From Beduinella massiliensis (GTDB lineage Bacteria; Bacillota; Clostridia; Christensenellales; Aristaeellaceae): 64,000 bases of DNA. Of this stretch, positions 1 to 7,231 are shown piece after piece. Made by a program: the position numbers and the translations under genes. Within the stretch, counting starts at the first letter, position 1. Each line of letters starts with the position of its first letter. The stretch is taken from NCBI RefSeq assembly GCF_900199405.1, contig NZ_LT963430.1, positions 1,240,001 to 1,304,000 on the forward strand. The letters are read 5' to 3'. The notes beneath the pieces are model-generated. The model searched no databases. It was not told the DNA's origin and saw only the letters and a program-made list of their open reading frames with translations.

Positions 1-2
1 AG

Positions 3-254
3 GCGGAACTCGTCTGGGATACGCCGGTCGACGCGGACATGATCGTGCTCTATCCGGCGGGCGGTGCGCTCAGCGGGCGCGTCGTCGTAAACGGCGCTTA
101 CGAAGCCCCCTTTACGCTGGGCGAGGACGTCCAGCCGGGGGAGAGCGCGGCGCTTTACTTTGAGAAGACCGCCGTACAGAGCCTGCGAATCGAACTGGAC
201 GCGCCGGGGGCGCTTGGCGAAGTTCTCGTGATCGGAACGCAAGGGGCGTCGTAA
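3..254 (+). CDS. C-terminal fragment of an unidentified protein
   Basis: This open frame enters from the left edge and stops at 254, so only the last 83 or so residues are visible. The fragment is acidic and rich in Gly, Ala and Val, with alternating hydrophobic residues that suggest a beta-rich domain. I see no catalytic motif and no membrane segment. The internal ATG at 39 has no convincing ribosome binding site, and the frame is open upstream of it, so the gene most likely begins outside the window. No function is proposed. A hairpin terminator at 383-412 lies downstream and probably ends this transcript. Confidence 0.55.
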   Translation, partial: AELVWDTPVDADMIVLYPAGGALSGRVVVNGAYEAPFTLGEDVQPGESAALYFEKTAVQSLRIELDAPGALGEVLVIGTQGAS

Positions 255-265
255 ATCGAGCCGGG

Positions 266-408
266 CGGGGCGTTTTCCTCCGAAAAATCCACAGAATTTT
301 TCGGGAGAAAACAGATCCCGTCACATTCGCGCAAAAGGAGCTTTCATTCTGCATGAGGCCATCGCGAAAGCCGATGGCCGGGAGTCGGATGGTTTGATCC
401 ATCCGGCT
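266..408 (+). repeat. Two-hairpin intergenic element, copy A
   Basis: This non-coding stretch aligns, with one early single-base offset, to a stretch at 35099-35237. Both begin CGGGGCGTTTTCC, share a TTCATTyTGCAyGAG block, and then carry two successive hairpins. Here hairpin 1 pairs GGCCATCG (357-364) with CGATGGCC (372-379). Hairpin 2 is the terminator at 383-412. The stems differ in sequence between copies but stay paired, which suggests a mobile or structured repeat family. The function is unknown. Confidence 0.5.
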
Positions 409-412
409 TTTT
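383..412 (+). terminator. Rho-independent terminator
   Basis: A 10-bp stem (383-392 with 399-408, one G-U pair, loop TTTGAT) is followed directly by a T run. It lies between the truncated first gene and the chemotaxis promoter and would insulate the two. Confidence 0.75.
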
Positions 413-476
413 GTATGCACAAAGCGGCAGCGTGCGCAAGCGTCGTGTGTTCGGAAATAGAATTGTTCGGTTACAC

Positions 477-505
477 TTGAGAACGGACTGCTTTTGATGT
501 ATACT
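477..505 (+). promoter_or_regulatory. Sigma-A promoter of the chemotaxis operon
   Basis: TTGAGA (477-482) and TATACT (500-505) are separated by 17 bp, and the first gene starts 30 bp downstream. This is the only good promoter seen before 9.6 kb, so it probably drives the whole che operon. Confidence 0.7.
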
Positions 506-534
506 GGTGTTAACAGGAAATGGAGCTGATTGCG

Positions 535-984
535 ATGTCGGGCGCCGTGGCGGAAGAGGCCGGGCAGGTGTTTTTATGCGTCCGGATAGCCCCCCGGCTT
601 TTTTTAGTGCCTGTGGGCTCCATCGAATCCATCGTCTCCGCGCGGCGGCTCTTCGATGCGCCGGAAAAGGAAGGAATGCGCGTATACAGGCTGTGCGACC
701 TGCTGGGCATACCGGCGAAGGCGGAGGAGGCATACGCGCTCATGCTGCGTTTGCCGCAGGGACGTTTCGGTGTGCTCGTCGAGGAGGCAATGAACCCCAT
801 GACGCTCCGCGCAGATGAAATGCTGCGCATGCCGCCGGAGGTAATCGGAGCGGAAAATACCTTTTTGACGGGAATCTGGCTTGCGGAGGATCGGCGGCCC
901 GTCTTTTTGCTGGACATGGAAGTGCTGCTGCAAGGCGCCGTGTTACGACAGGAGGAGGGGGAAGGCATTGCGCATACGCGTTGA
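535..984 (+). CDS. CheW-like chemotaxis coupling protein
   Basis: A 149-residue cytoplasmic protein with the beta-strand pattern of CheW domains: an early segment reading LFLVPVGSIESIV, a middle LLGIP segment and a late FLLDMEVLL segment. CheW links chemoreceptors to the kinase CheA. I chose the ATG at 535 because GGAG lies 9 bp upstream. An upstream in-frame ATG at 520 has its purine stretch too close. It is the first gene of the che operon and overlaps the next small gene by 17 bp. Similarity to CheW is weaker than for the gene at 9136, so it may be an accessory or diverged coupling protein. Confidence 0.6.
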   Translation: MSGAVAEEAGQVFLCVRIAPRLFLVPVGSIESIVSARRLFDAPEKEGMRVYRLCDLLGIPAKAEEAYALMLRLPQGRFGVLVEEAMNPMTLRADEMLRMPPEVIGAENTFLTGIWLAEDRRPVFLLDMEVLLQGAVLRQEEGEGIAHTR

Positions 985-1258
985 GCGTACCTGGTATCCG
1001 ATCGACCTATCGCGTCTGGTCACGATCCTTCCGGATCCGGACGTGACCCCGGTGCCCAAAGCCCCGGCGGACGTCGCGGGCGTGCTGATCTACGAAGGCT
1101 TTCCGGTCGCCGCGCTTTGGCCGGGGGAGCGGACGGAAGAACCGTGCCGCTGCGCCGTGCTGGTCAAAAACCCGAAAGGCGGGCTCTGCGGTTATTTGGG
1201 GCAGGAAGTCGACATGGACGGCGAGGCGGAGGAAGAGGTGCTTGGTGCATTTCACTGA
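968..1258 (+). CDS. Short CheW-like protein
   Basis: A 96-residue protein starting at a TTG preceded by GGAGGGGG. It resembles the first two thirds of a CheW domain: a PIDLSRLV strand, then PVPKAPADVAGVL, a turn and two more strands, ending before the last beta elements of a usual 140-150 residue CheW. It overlaps the preceding CheW-like gene by 17 bp and the following cheR by 17 bp, so translation is probably coupled. It may be a minimal coupling subunit working with the gene before it, or a degenerate paralogue. The frame is intact and composition matches the neighbours. Confidence 0.5.
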   Translation: MRIRVERTWYPIDLSRLVTILPDPDVTPVPKAPADVAGVLIYEGFPVAALWPGERTEEPCRCAVLVKNPKGGLCGYLGQEVDMDGEAEEEVLGAFH

Positions 1259-2039
1259 TGGAGAATTTGATCGGCTCGTATCGTACGTGGAAACAAGGTA
1301 CGGCATCGACCTGCGAAAAAAGCGTACGCTTGCCGAATGCCGCCTGGGTCTGGAGATGGCCAAGCAGGGCATCGATACGCTGAGCGCATTTCTGGACGGC
1401 ATCGGGGCGGACAGAACCGACAGGCTGGAGGCGGCGCTGATGAACCGCCTGACGACGAATTATACGTTCTTCATGCGAGAGGACAGTCATTTTACGTTTC
1501 TAACAGACCAAATTCTCCCGGAGGTTTCGGGCGGGGCGGATTGCTTCCGCGCGTGGAGCGCGGGCTGCGCCAGCGGGGAAGAGGCTTATACCCTCGCCAT
1601 GACGCTGCTGGATGCGGCGCAGAGGCAGCCGCTTCCGCGCTGCGAAATATTGGCGACGGACATCTCGGAAGCGGCGCTTGAGAAGGCGAAGGCCGCGAAG
1701 TACCCGATCAGAGCGCTGGAACGGCTGCCGGAACGTTGGCGGCAGAGCTATTGCAGGCAGGAGGGAGAGATGTTTTACCTCCGCGAACAGGTGAAGCGCC
1801 TCGTAACCTTTCAGAAGATGAACCTGATGACGCCTTGCGCAGGACAGGAGCGGTACGACCTGATTCTCTGCCGTAACGTCATGATCTACTTTGGAGAAGG
1901 GGCCCGCAGGCGTCTCGCCGAAAGGCTCTATGCCAGCCTGAAGCACGGCGGCTATCTCTTCGTGGGCCATACGGAGCTGCTCACGCGTGATGAGCAGCGT
2001 TTTGCGTACATCTGCCCTGCGATCTACAGAAAGGCCTGA
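1242..2039 (+). CDS. cheR: CheR chemoreceptor glutamate methyltransferase
   Basis: A 265-residue SAM-dependent methyltransferase that adds methyl groups to glutamates on chemoreceptors during adaptation. The N-terminal helical domain covers about residues 1-75. The catalytic domain follows, with the family-typical FRAWSAGCASGEEAYT SAM-binding segment, an ILATDIS acidic motif and the LILCRNVMIYF segment seen in CheR. Length is normal. The start is a TTG at 1242 (a GTG follows at once) with GAGGAAGAGG just upstream. It sits before cheB, as expected for the methylation pair. Confidence 0.93.
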   Translation: MVHFTDGEFDRLVSYVETRYGIDLRKKRTLAECRLGLEMAKQGIDTLSAFLDGIGADRTDRLEAALMNRLTTNYTFFMREDSHFTFLTDQILPEVSGGADCFRAWSAGCASGEEAYTLAMTLLDAAQRQPLPRCEILATDISEAALEKAKAAKYPIRALERLPERWRQSYCRQEGEMFYLREQVKRLVTFQKMNLMTPCAGQERYDLILCRNVMIYFGEGARRRLAERLYASLKHGGYLFVGHTELLTRDEQRFAYICPAIYRKA

Positions 2040-2044
2040 AAAAG

Positions 2045-3028
2045 ATGTCGGAGCTTAGATGTGCGCTGATTGCGGAATCGGCTGCGCTGGAAAGGGAGAT
2101 CCGGGCTGCGCTCGCTCCGGAGCCCGGAATCGGGGAGCCGTTGCTTCGGCGCAGCGCGGAGGCCGCAGGCGCATTCGACGCCTGGATCTTCGCTGGGCGC
2201 GGGCAAGCCTTCTGGGCCGATCGGCGCGCAGAGGTTCAGCGCCTTGCACAGGCGGGAGCGCTGGTGGTCTGCACCTTTTCACAGGCGCCGGAATGGCTCG
2301 GCGAAGTCGCCTGCGAAGGACTTTCGCTGCCGGAAAAATCGGCGCACGACGCGGCGCTCTTTCGCAAGGCGCTGGTCATCCGCCTCAAGATGGGCTGCGG
2401 AAGGCCTGCGGAACGGCCGGGGATGGGCAGGCCTGAGCGCGCGAGCGGCAGGCTGGTGGGCATCGCGGCTTCGATGGGCGGGCCGGCGGCGTTGCTGTCG
2501 GTGCTGCACGGCCTTGGGCCGGACACTTGCGGCATTCTGGTGGTGCAGCATCTGACGCGCGGTTTTCCCGCGCGCTTTGCGGACTACCTGGATGGGCTGT
2601 GCGCCATGCGGGTGAAGGAAGCGCGGGACGCGGAAAAAATTGTAGACGGCACGATCTATCTTGCGCCGGACGAACGGCACACGACGGTCGAAAGGCGGCC
2701 GGACGGGTACTATGCGCGGTGCGCCCCGGGCCCGCGGATCAACGGCGTGTGCCCTGCGGCCGACTGCCTGTTCGCCTCCCTCGCCTCGCAGGCGGGGAAG
2801 GATGCGATGGGACTGGTGCTCACGGGCATGGGCCGAGACGGCGCTGCGGGGCTGCTTTTGCTTCGCCGGGCAGGCGGGATCGGATACGTACAGGAGGCGC
2901 GAAGCTGCCCAGCGCAGAGCATGCCCAGCGAGGCGCTGCGGGCCGGCGGCGCGCTCGGCGCTCTTGCGCCCGCGCAGATGACGCAGGCGATCCTTCATTT
3001 CTCCCGCACCGGCAGAGTGGAGATTTGA
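2045..3028 (+). CDS. cheB: CheB protein-glutamate methylesterase with degenerate receiver
   Basis: A 327-residue CheB that removes methyl groups from chemoreceptors (and may deamidate glutamines), opposing CheR. The C-terminal esterase domain, from about residue 135, has Ser143 in AASMGGP, His169 in VVQHL and Asp265 in LTGMGRDG, which match the catalytic triad. The N-terminal 115 residues occupy the place of a receiver domain but have neither the acidic pair nor a clear phosphoacceptor Asp; the expected region reads FDAWIFAGRG. Control by CheA phosphorylation may therefore be lost or altered. It follows cheR by 5 bp. Confidence 0.9.
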   Translation: MSELRCALIAESAALEREIRAALAPEPGIGEPLLRRSAEAAGAFDAWIFAGRGQAFWADRRAEVQRLAQAGALVVCTFSQAPEWLGEVACEGLSLPEKSAHDAALFRKALVIRLKMGCGRPAERPGMGRPERASGRLVGIAASMGGPAALLSVLHGLGPDTCGILVVQHLTRGFPARFADYLDGLCAMRVKEARDAEKIVDGTIYLAPDERHTTVERRPDGYYARCAPGPRINGVCPAADCLFASLASQAGKDAMGLVLTGMGRDGAAGLLLLRRAGGIGYVQEARSCPAQSMPSEALRAGGALGALAPAQMTQAILHFSRTGRVEI

Positions 3029-3089
3029 CGCGCTCGCCCTCCCGTCAGAGATGCGGAAAACGGAATCATAATTGAAGGAGATTGTGGCA

Positions 3090-4766
3090 ATGAAGCGGGA
3101 ATGGATGAAAAACATGAAGATCGGGAAGAAGCTGCTGACTTCTTTTCTTGCGATCGTCGTGCTGTATGTGCTTACGGTTTCGGCCGCGCTCTGGGGCATT
3201 CATCAGATTTGGCAATCGATGGATACCTTTTATCAGCATTCGTATCAGTCGACCAGCTCCGCGCAGGGAATGCGGGCCGCTATTCAGGGAATTGGCCGGG
3301 ATATCCTGAGCATTTCTTCGGCGGTCTATATTCAGGACGAACAGGCGTATTTGGAAGAGGCGAAAGAATACGCGGAGCTGATCGACAGCGGCGTGAAAAA
3401 TCTCCAACGGACATTTTCCAACGAGGAGGTTTTGAATCAGGCGATTGCTTCGCTGGAAGCGGTCGTTCCGGTGCGCGATAAGCTGCTGAATCTTTTGGCG
3501 GACGGAAAGAAGGACGAAGCGATCGTCCTGTACGGCAAGGAGTACGAGCCGCTCGCGAAGACCGCGCGCACGGCGCTCAAGGCGGTGGAGGACTATGCAA
3601 AGGAGTCGGCCGCGAAATACTGGGAAAACAGCCGGGCGTCCACCTATCGGACTACCGGCCTGATGGTGGCGCTTGCGCTCCTGGTCGTTGCGGCGACGAC
3701 GCTGCTTTGGTATACGCTGACCCGCATGATCACGAAGCCGATCCGCGAGCTCAAGGCGGCGTCCAAGGAAATGGAAAACGGAAACCTCGAGGTCGACATC
3801 TCCTACGAATCCCAGGACGAGCTGGGCGATTTGGCAGACAGCCTCAGAAAGACCGCCGCGACGCTGAAGCAGTACACCTCCGCGGTCACAGAGGGGATGC
3901 TGGCGCTGGGCAGCGGCAAGCTGACATACCGCTACCGTGGCGAGTTCAAGGGGGATTTCCGCATCCTGGGCGAATCGCTCGAGCGCATTTCCTCGCTTCT
4001 TGGCAGCGCCATCGAGCAGATCGCGAGCAGCGCGGATCAGGTGGCGAGCGGCGCGGACCAGGTGGCGAGCGGCGCGCAGGTGCTCTCGCAGGGGGCTGTG
4101 GAGCAGGCGAGCTCCGTCGAAGAGCTGGCGGCAAGCATCAACGAAATCTCGGCTGGCGTGCGTGCCAACGCGGATGACGCCGTGAACGCGAGCAAGAAGG
4201 CGGACGGCGTCGGCGTACGGGTAGGCGAAAGCGACGAACAGATGGAGCATATGAACGTCATCATAGGGCGCATCAAGACGGACTCCAACAGGATCACGGA
4301 AATCGTCAGAGAGATCGAGGACATCGCCTTCCAGACGAACATCCTCGCGCTCAACGCGGCTGTGGAGGCGGCGCGCGCGGGCGATGCGGGACGCGGGTTC
4401 GCCGTCGTGGCGAGCGAGGTGCGTCACCTCGCCTCCAAGACGACGGAGGCTTCCAAGATGACGACAGAGCTGGCCATGGAGACGACGCGCACGGTCGACG
4501 AGGGCGCGCAGGCGGCGGCGCGGACCACCGAATCGCTCAAAAAGGTCGTGGAGGGCGTACGGGATATGAACGCGATGCTCGAACGCATCTCCGACGCCTC
4601 GATACATCAGGCGGACTCGATCATCCAGATTCGCAGGAGCATCGAACTGATCTCCGAGATCGTGCAGGGAAATTCCGCGACGAGCGAGGAAAGCGCCGCT
4701 GCGAGCGAGGAGCTTTCCGCGCAGGCGCAGCTGTTGAAGAAATTGGTGGAGGAGTTTGAACGATGA
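3090..4766 (+). CDS. Methyl-accepting chemotaxis protein
   Basis: A 558-residue membrane chemoreceptor. TM1 lies near residues 13-37, then an extracellular helical sensor of about 155 residues, TM2 at about residues 195-215, a HAMP domain, and a long coiled-coil signalling domain. The conserved hairpin tip is present ([20 protein letters not shown] then [12 protein letters not shown]), which contacts CheA and CheW. The ATG at 3090 has AAGGAG 9 bp upstream; the TTG at 3072 is less likely. No ligand can be named: the sensor looks like a four-helix bundle, not a Cache domain. It overlaps cheY by 4 bp. Confidence 0.93.
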   Translation: MKREWMKNMKIGKKLLTSFLAIVVLYVLTVSAALWGIHQIWQSMDTFYQHSYQSTSSAQGMRAAIQGIGRDILSISSAVYIQDEQAYLEEAKEYAELIDSGVKNLQRTFSNEEVLNQAIASLEAVVPVRDKLLNLLADGKKDEAIVLYGKEYEPLAKTARTALKAVEDYAKESAAKYWENSRASTYRTTGLMVALALLVVAATTLLWYTLTRMITKPIRELKAASKEMENGNLEVDISYESQDELGDLADSLRKTAATLKQYTSAVTEGMLALGSGKLTYRYRGEFKGDFRILGESLERISSLLGSAIEQIASSADQVASGADQVASGAQVLSQGAVEQASSVEELAASINEISAGVRANADDAVNASKKADGVGVRVGESDEQMEHMNVIIGRIKTDSNRITEIVREIEDIAFQTNILALNAAVEAARAGDAGRGFAVVASEVRHLASKTTEASKMTTELAMETTRTVDEGAQAAARTTESLKKVVEGVRDMNAMLERISDASIHQADSIIQIRRSIELISEIVQGNSATSEESAAASEELSAQAQLLKKLVEEFER

Positions 4767-5152
4767 AAAACGATACCGTCATGATCGTAGACGACGCCCT
4801 TTTCATGCGCTCGATGCTCCGAAGGGCGCTTGAGGGCGCCCAGGACCTGGACGTGATCGAGGCGGCAAGCGGGGCGGAGGCCGTCGAGAAATACCGGGAA
4901 GGGCGGCCCGGCCTGGTTCTGATGGACATCTCGATGCCGGGCATGAACGGCATTGAGGCGCTCAAGGAGATACGCGGGATCGACGAGGACGCCTGCGTGG
5001 TGATGTGCTCCGCCATCGGACAGGAGAACATGATCGCGGAGGCCGTCGCCGCAGGGGCGGTGAGCTTCATCGTCAAGCCCTTCAAGCCGGATCAGATTTT
5101 GAAGGCGGTAGAAATGGCGTTCCCTCATCGCAGAAGCGGGGGTGCGTCATGA
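4763..5152 (+). CDS. cheY: CheY-type single-domain response regulator
   Basis: A 129-residue receiver protein phosphorylated by CheA. It has the acidic pair Asp10-Asp11, phosphoacceptor Asp55 in [11 protein letters not shown], and Lys105 in VKPFKP. The sequence is closest to the Firmicutes CheY style. Its output normally acts on the flagellar switch, but no flagellar genes are near. Start and stop overlap both neighbours (ATGA), which argues for coupled translation with the receptor gene and cheC. Confidence 0.92.
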   Translation: MKNDTVMIVDDALFMRSMLRRALEGAQDLDVIEAASGAEAVEKYREGRPGLVLMDISMPGMNGIEALKEIRGIDEDACVVMCSAIGQENMIAEAVAAGAVSFIVKPFKPDQILKAVEMAFPHRRSGGAS

Positions 5153-5769
5153 ACGCGTGGGCGCTCGGTGCCGCTGCGCTGGACGCGCTGGCGGAAATCG
5201 GCAACATCGGAACCGGCAACGCCATGACCGCCCTATCCGCGATGACCGGCAAGCGGATCGATACGGACGTTCCGTCCATTCAAATTCTTCCCTTTCACGA
5301 CATCCCCCCGTTGCTGGGCGGCGCGGAGACGGTACAGGCGGGCATCCTGCTCGAAATCGAAGGCGACTTAAACGGGGTCTTCATGTTCCTGCTGAGCGAG
5401 GAATTTACCCGCCTGATGCTGAAGAGCGTTTTGGGCGATGCGCCGGAGGACGTGATGCACCTGAGCGAGATGGAGCGTTCGGCCGTATGCGAAATCGGCA
5501 ACATCATGTGCTGCGCGTACATCAACGCGCTTTCCGGGATGATGAACGTCAAGGTGAACGTTTCTGTGCCGGACATGTGCAGCGACATGGCGGGGGCGCT
5601 CCTCAGCGTGCCTATGATTCGCTTCGCGGCGCTCAGCGATGAACTGCTGTTCATCGAAAACCGGTTTCGCATGGGGGCGCATTCCATCGTCAGCCACGTG
5701 CTCTTCCTGCCGGACGTCGATTCGGTTCGGTTCATCTTAAAGGCGCTCGGGGTGGAAGATGGACGCTGA
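5149..5769 (+). CDS. cheC: CheC CheY-phosphate phosphatase
   Basis: A 206-residue CheC, which dephosphorylates CheY-P and is stimulated by CheD. Both characteristic phosphatase segments are visible, each with the E-x2-N signature: EIGNIGTGNAM near the N-terminus and EIGNIMCCAYINAL near residue 115. The ATG at 5149 overlaps the cheY stop by 4 bp and is preceded by a GGGGG run. The open frame extends further upstream inside cheY, but that is a shadow. Overlap with cheD by 11 bp fits the known CheC-CheD partnership. Confidence 0.93.
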   Translation: MNAWALGAAALDALAEIGNIGTGNAMTALSAMTGKRIDTDVPSIQILPFHDIPPLLGGAETVQAGILLEIEGDLNGVFMFLLSEEFTRLMLKSVLGDAPEDVMHLSEMERSAVCEIGNIMCCAYINALSGMMNVKVNVSVPDMCSDMAGALLSVPMIRFAALSDELLFIENRFRMGAHSIVSHVLFLPDVDSVRFILKALGVEDGR

Positions 5770-6244
5770 AATCATACCGGTAGGCATCGCGCAGGCGGCC
5801 GTGGCGGGGCCGCCGCAAAGCCTCGCCGCCTATGCGCTCGGCTCATGCGTGGCGATTTGCCTGTACGACGCCAGGAAGCGGATTGCCGGCATGGCGCACG
5901 TCCTGCTGCCTGCGAGCGGAAAGGCGAAAAGCTGCGAGAATCCCTTTAAATTTGCAGATAGTGGCCTGGCTGCGCTGGTCGAGCGGATGGAGCGCGGCGG
6001 CGCGATGCGGGGCCGGCTGCAGGCCAAGCTCGCCGGCGGCGCGGAGATGTTCGGCACGCTTTACGCAAAGGGCGAAGGCATTGGGAAGAAAAATAGCGAC
6101 GCCGCCCTGGCGGAGCTGCTGCGGCTGAACATCCCGGTGGTGGCGGTGGATATCGGCGCGGACTACGGTAGAACCATATTTTTTTCTGCTGAAACAGGAC
6201 TCTTGAAGGTCAAGGCCGCGCGCCATGGCGAGCGGATCATTTAA
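5759..6244 (+). CDS. cheD: CheD chemoreceptor glutamine deamidase
   Basis: A 161-residue CheD. The nucleophile is Cys30 in ALGSCVAIC and the catalytic His is His47 in GMAHVLLP, in the right spacing. CheD deamidates receptor glutamines and binds CheC. In the characterised enzyme a threonine six residues before the cysteine completes the site; here that residue is Ala24, so catalysis could be weaker. The C-terminal half carries the usual GGAEMF and GIGKKN segments. It overlaps cheC and is followed 30 bp later by a diguanylate cyclase. Confidence 0.92.
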   Translation: MDAEIIPVGIAQAAVAGPPQSLAAYALGSCVAICLYDARKRIAGMAHVLLPASGKAKSCENPFKFADSGLAALVERMERGGAMRGRLQAKLAGGAEMFGTLYAKGEGIGKKNSDAALAELLRLNIPVVAVDIGADYGRTIFFSAETGLLKVKAARHGERII

Positions 6245-6274
6245 TGCCGGCGGGAAGAAGGAGCAGTTTGAAGC

Positions 6275-7213
6275 ATGGACAAAGACGGCAAGCGGACGAT
6301 TTTGGCGGTGGACGACAGCCTGCTGATCTGTCAGCAGATTGAGACGGCGCTCCGTGGAGAAAAGAGCGTCGTCGTCCATACGTCCCATACGGGCCGGGAG
6401 GCGCTGGACATGATGAAGCGCTGCGAGCCCGACTTGATCCTGCTGGACATCATCCTGCCCGACATGGAAGGGTATGAGCTGTTCGAGCGGATCAAAGAGC
6501 TGGATCACAACAACGCCTCGATCGTCTTTATTACCTCCAAGGACAGCGAGACGGACGTCATTCGGGGATTTTCCATGGGCGCGTGCGACTACATCAAGAA
6601 GCCTTTTCGGCCGGAGGAGATGAAGTCCCGCGTTCTGGCGCATCTGGACACCAAGAAGCAGAAGGATGAGCTCAAGCTGCTCAACGAGGAGCTCCGCGCG
6701 ACGATGGAGCGGCTCAATTCCATGGTGTTCCGCGACGAACTGACGGGGCTTTACAACCGCCACTATGTCGTGGAAAAGCTGGAAAATGAGCTGCACGAGA
6801 GCACCCGCCGGGACGCGCTCATCATGGTCGACGTAGACGACTTCAAGCAGATCAACGATACGTATGGGCATGAAGCGGGGGACACCGTGCTGGTATGCAT
6901 CGCCAGCATCATGGAAAGCATCTGCCGAAAGCACAAGGTCGTCCGCTGGGGCGGCGAGGAGTTCCTCATCGTGCTGCTCGATGCCGATCGGGCGGAGGCC
7001 ATGCGCATCGCGGAACGGATTCGCGGCGAAATTCGGGAATTCCCCTTTTCCCATCACGACGTGACGTTCTTTTGCACGGTCACGCTCGGGGTCAGCGAGT
7101 ACCGGAAGGGCGAAAGCCTCCGCCAGAACGTCGAGGATACGGACCGCGCGCTTTACCGGGGAAAGCGCGGCGGAAAGAACTGCTGCATCTTTTACGAACC
7201 GGAGAAAGCATGA
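6275..7213 (+). CDS. Receiver-GGDEF diguanylate cyclase
   Basis: A 312-residue response regulator of the PleD/WspR type that makes cyclic di-GMP. The receiver has Asp13-Asp14, phosphoacceptor Asp58 in LLDIILPDM and the KKPF lysine near 109. A short coiled coil leads into a GGDEF domain whose active loop reads GGEEF (226-230), compatible with activity. The inhibitory RxxD site expected five residues before the loop is not seen, so product feedback may be absent. It lies inside the che operon between cheD and cheA, which suggests phosphorylation by CheA. Confidence 0.9.
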   Translation: MDKDGKRTILAVDDSLLICQQIETALRGEKSVVVHTSHTGREALDMMKRCEPDLILLDIILPDMEGYELFERIKELDHNNASIVFITSKDSETDVIRGFSMGACDYIKKPFRPEEMKSRVLAHLDTKKQKDELKLLNEELRATMERLNSMVFRDELTGLYNRHYVVEKLENELHESTRRDALIMVDVDDFKQINDTYGHEAGDTVLVCIASIMESICRKHKVVRWGGEEFLIVLLDADRAEAMRIAERIRGEIREFPFSHHDVTFFCTVTLGVSEYRKGESLRQNVEDTDRALYRGKRGGKNCCIFYEPEKA

Positions 7214-7231
7214 GGAGGCGGTGGACCGGAC

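Noticed and set aside
3066-4607. Long minus-strand open frame opposite the MCP gene
   Set aside because: It is Arg/His-rich with no family motif and lies fully antisense to a clear chemoreceptor; typical shadow of GC-rich codon use.
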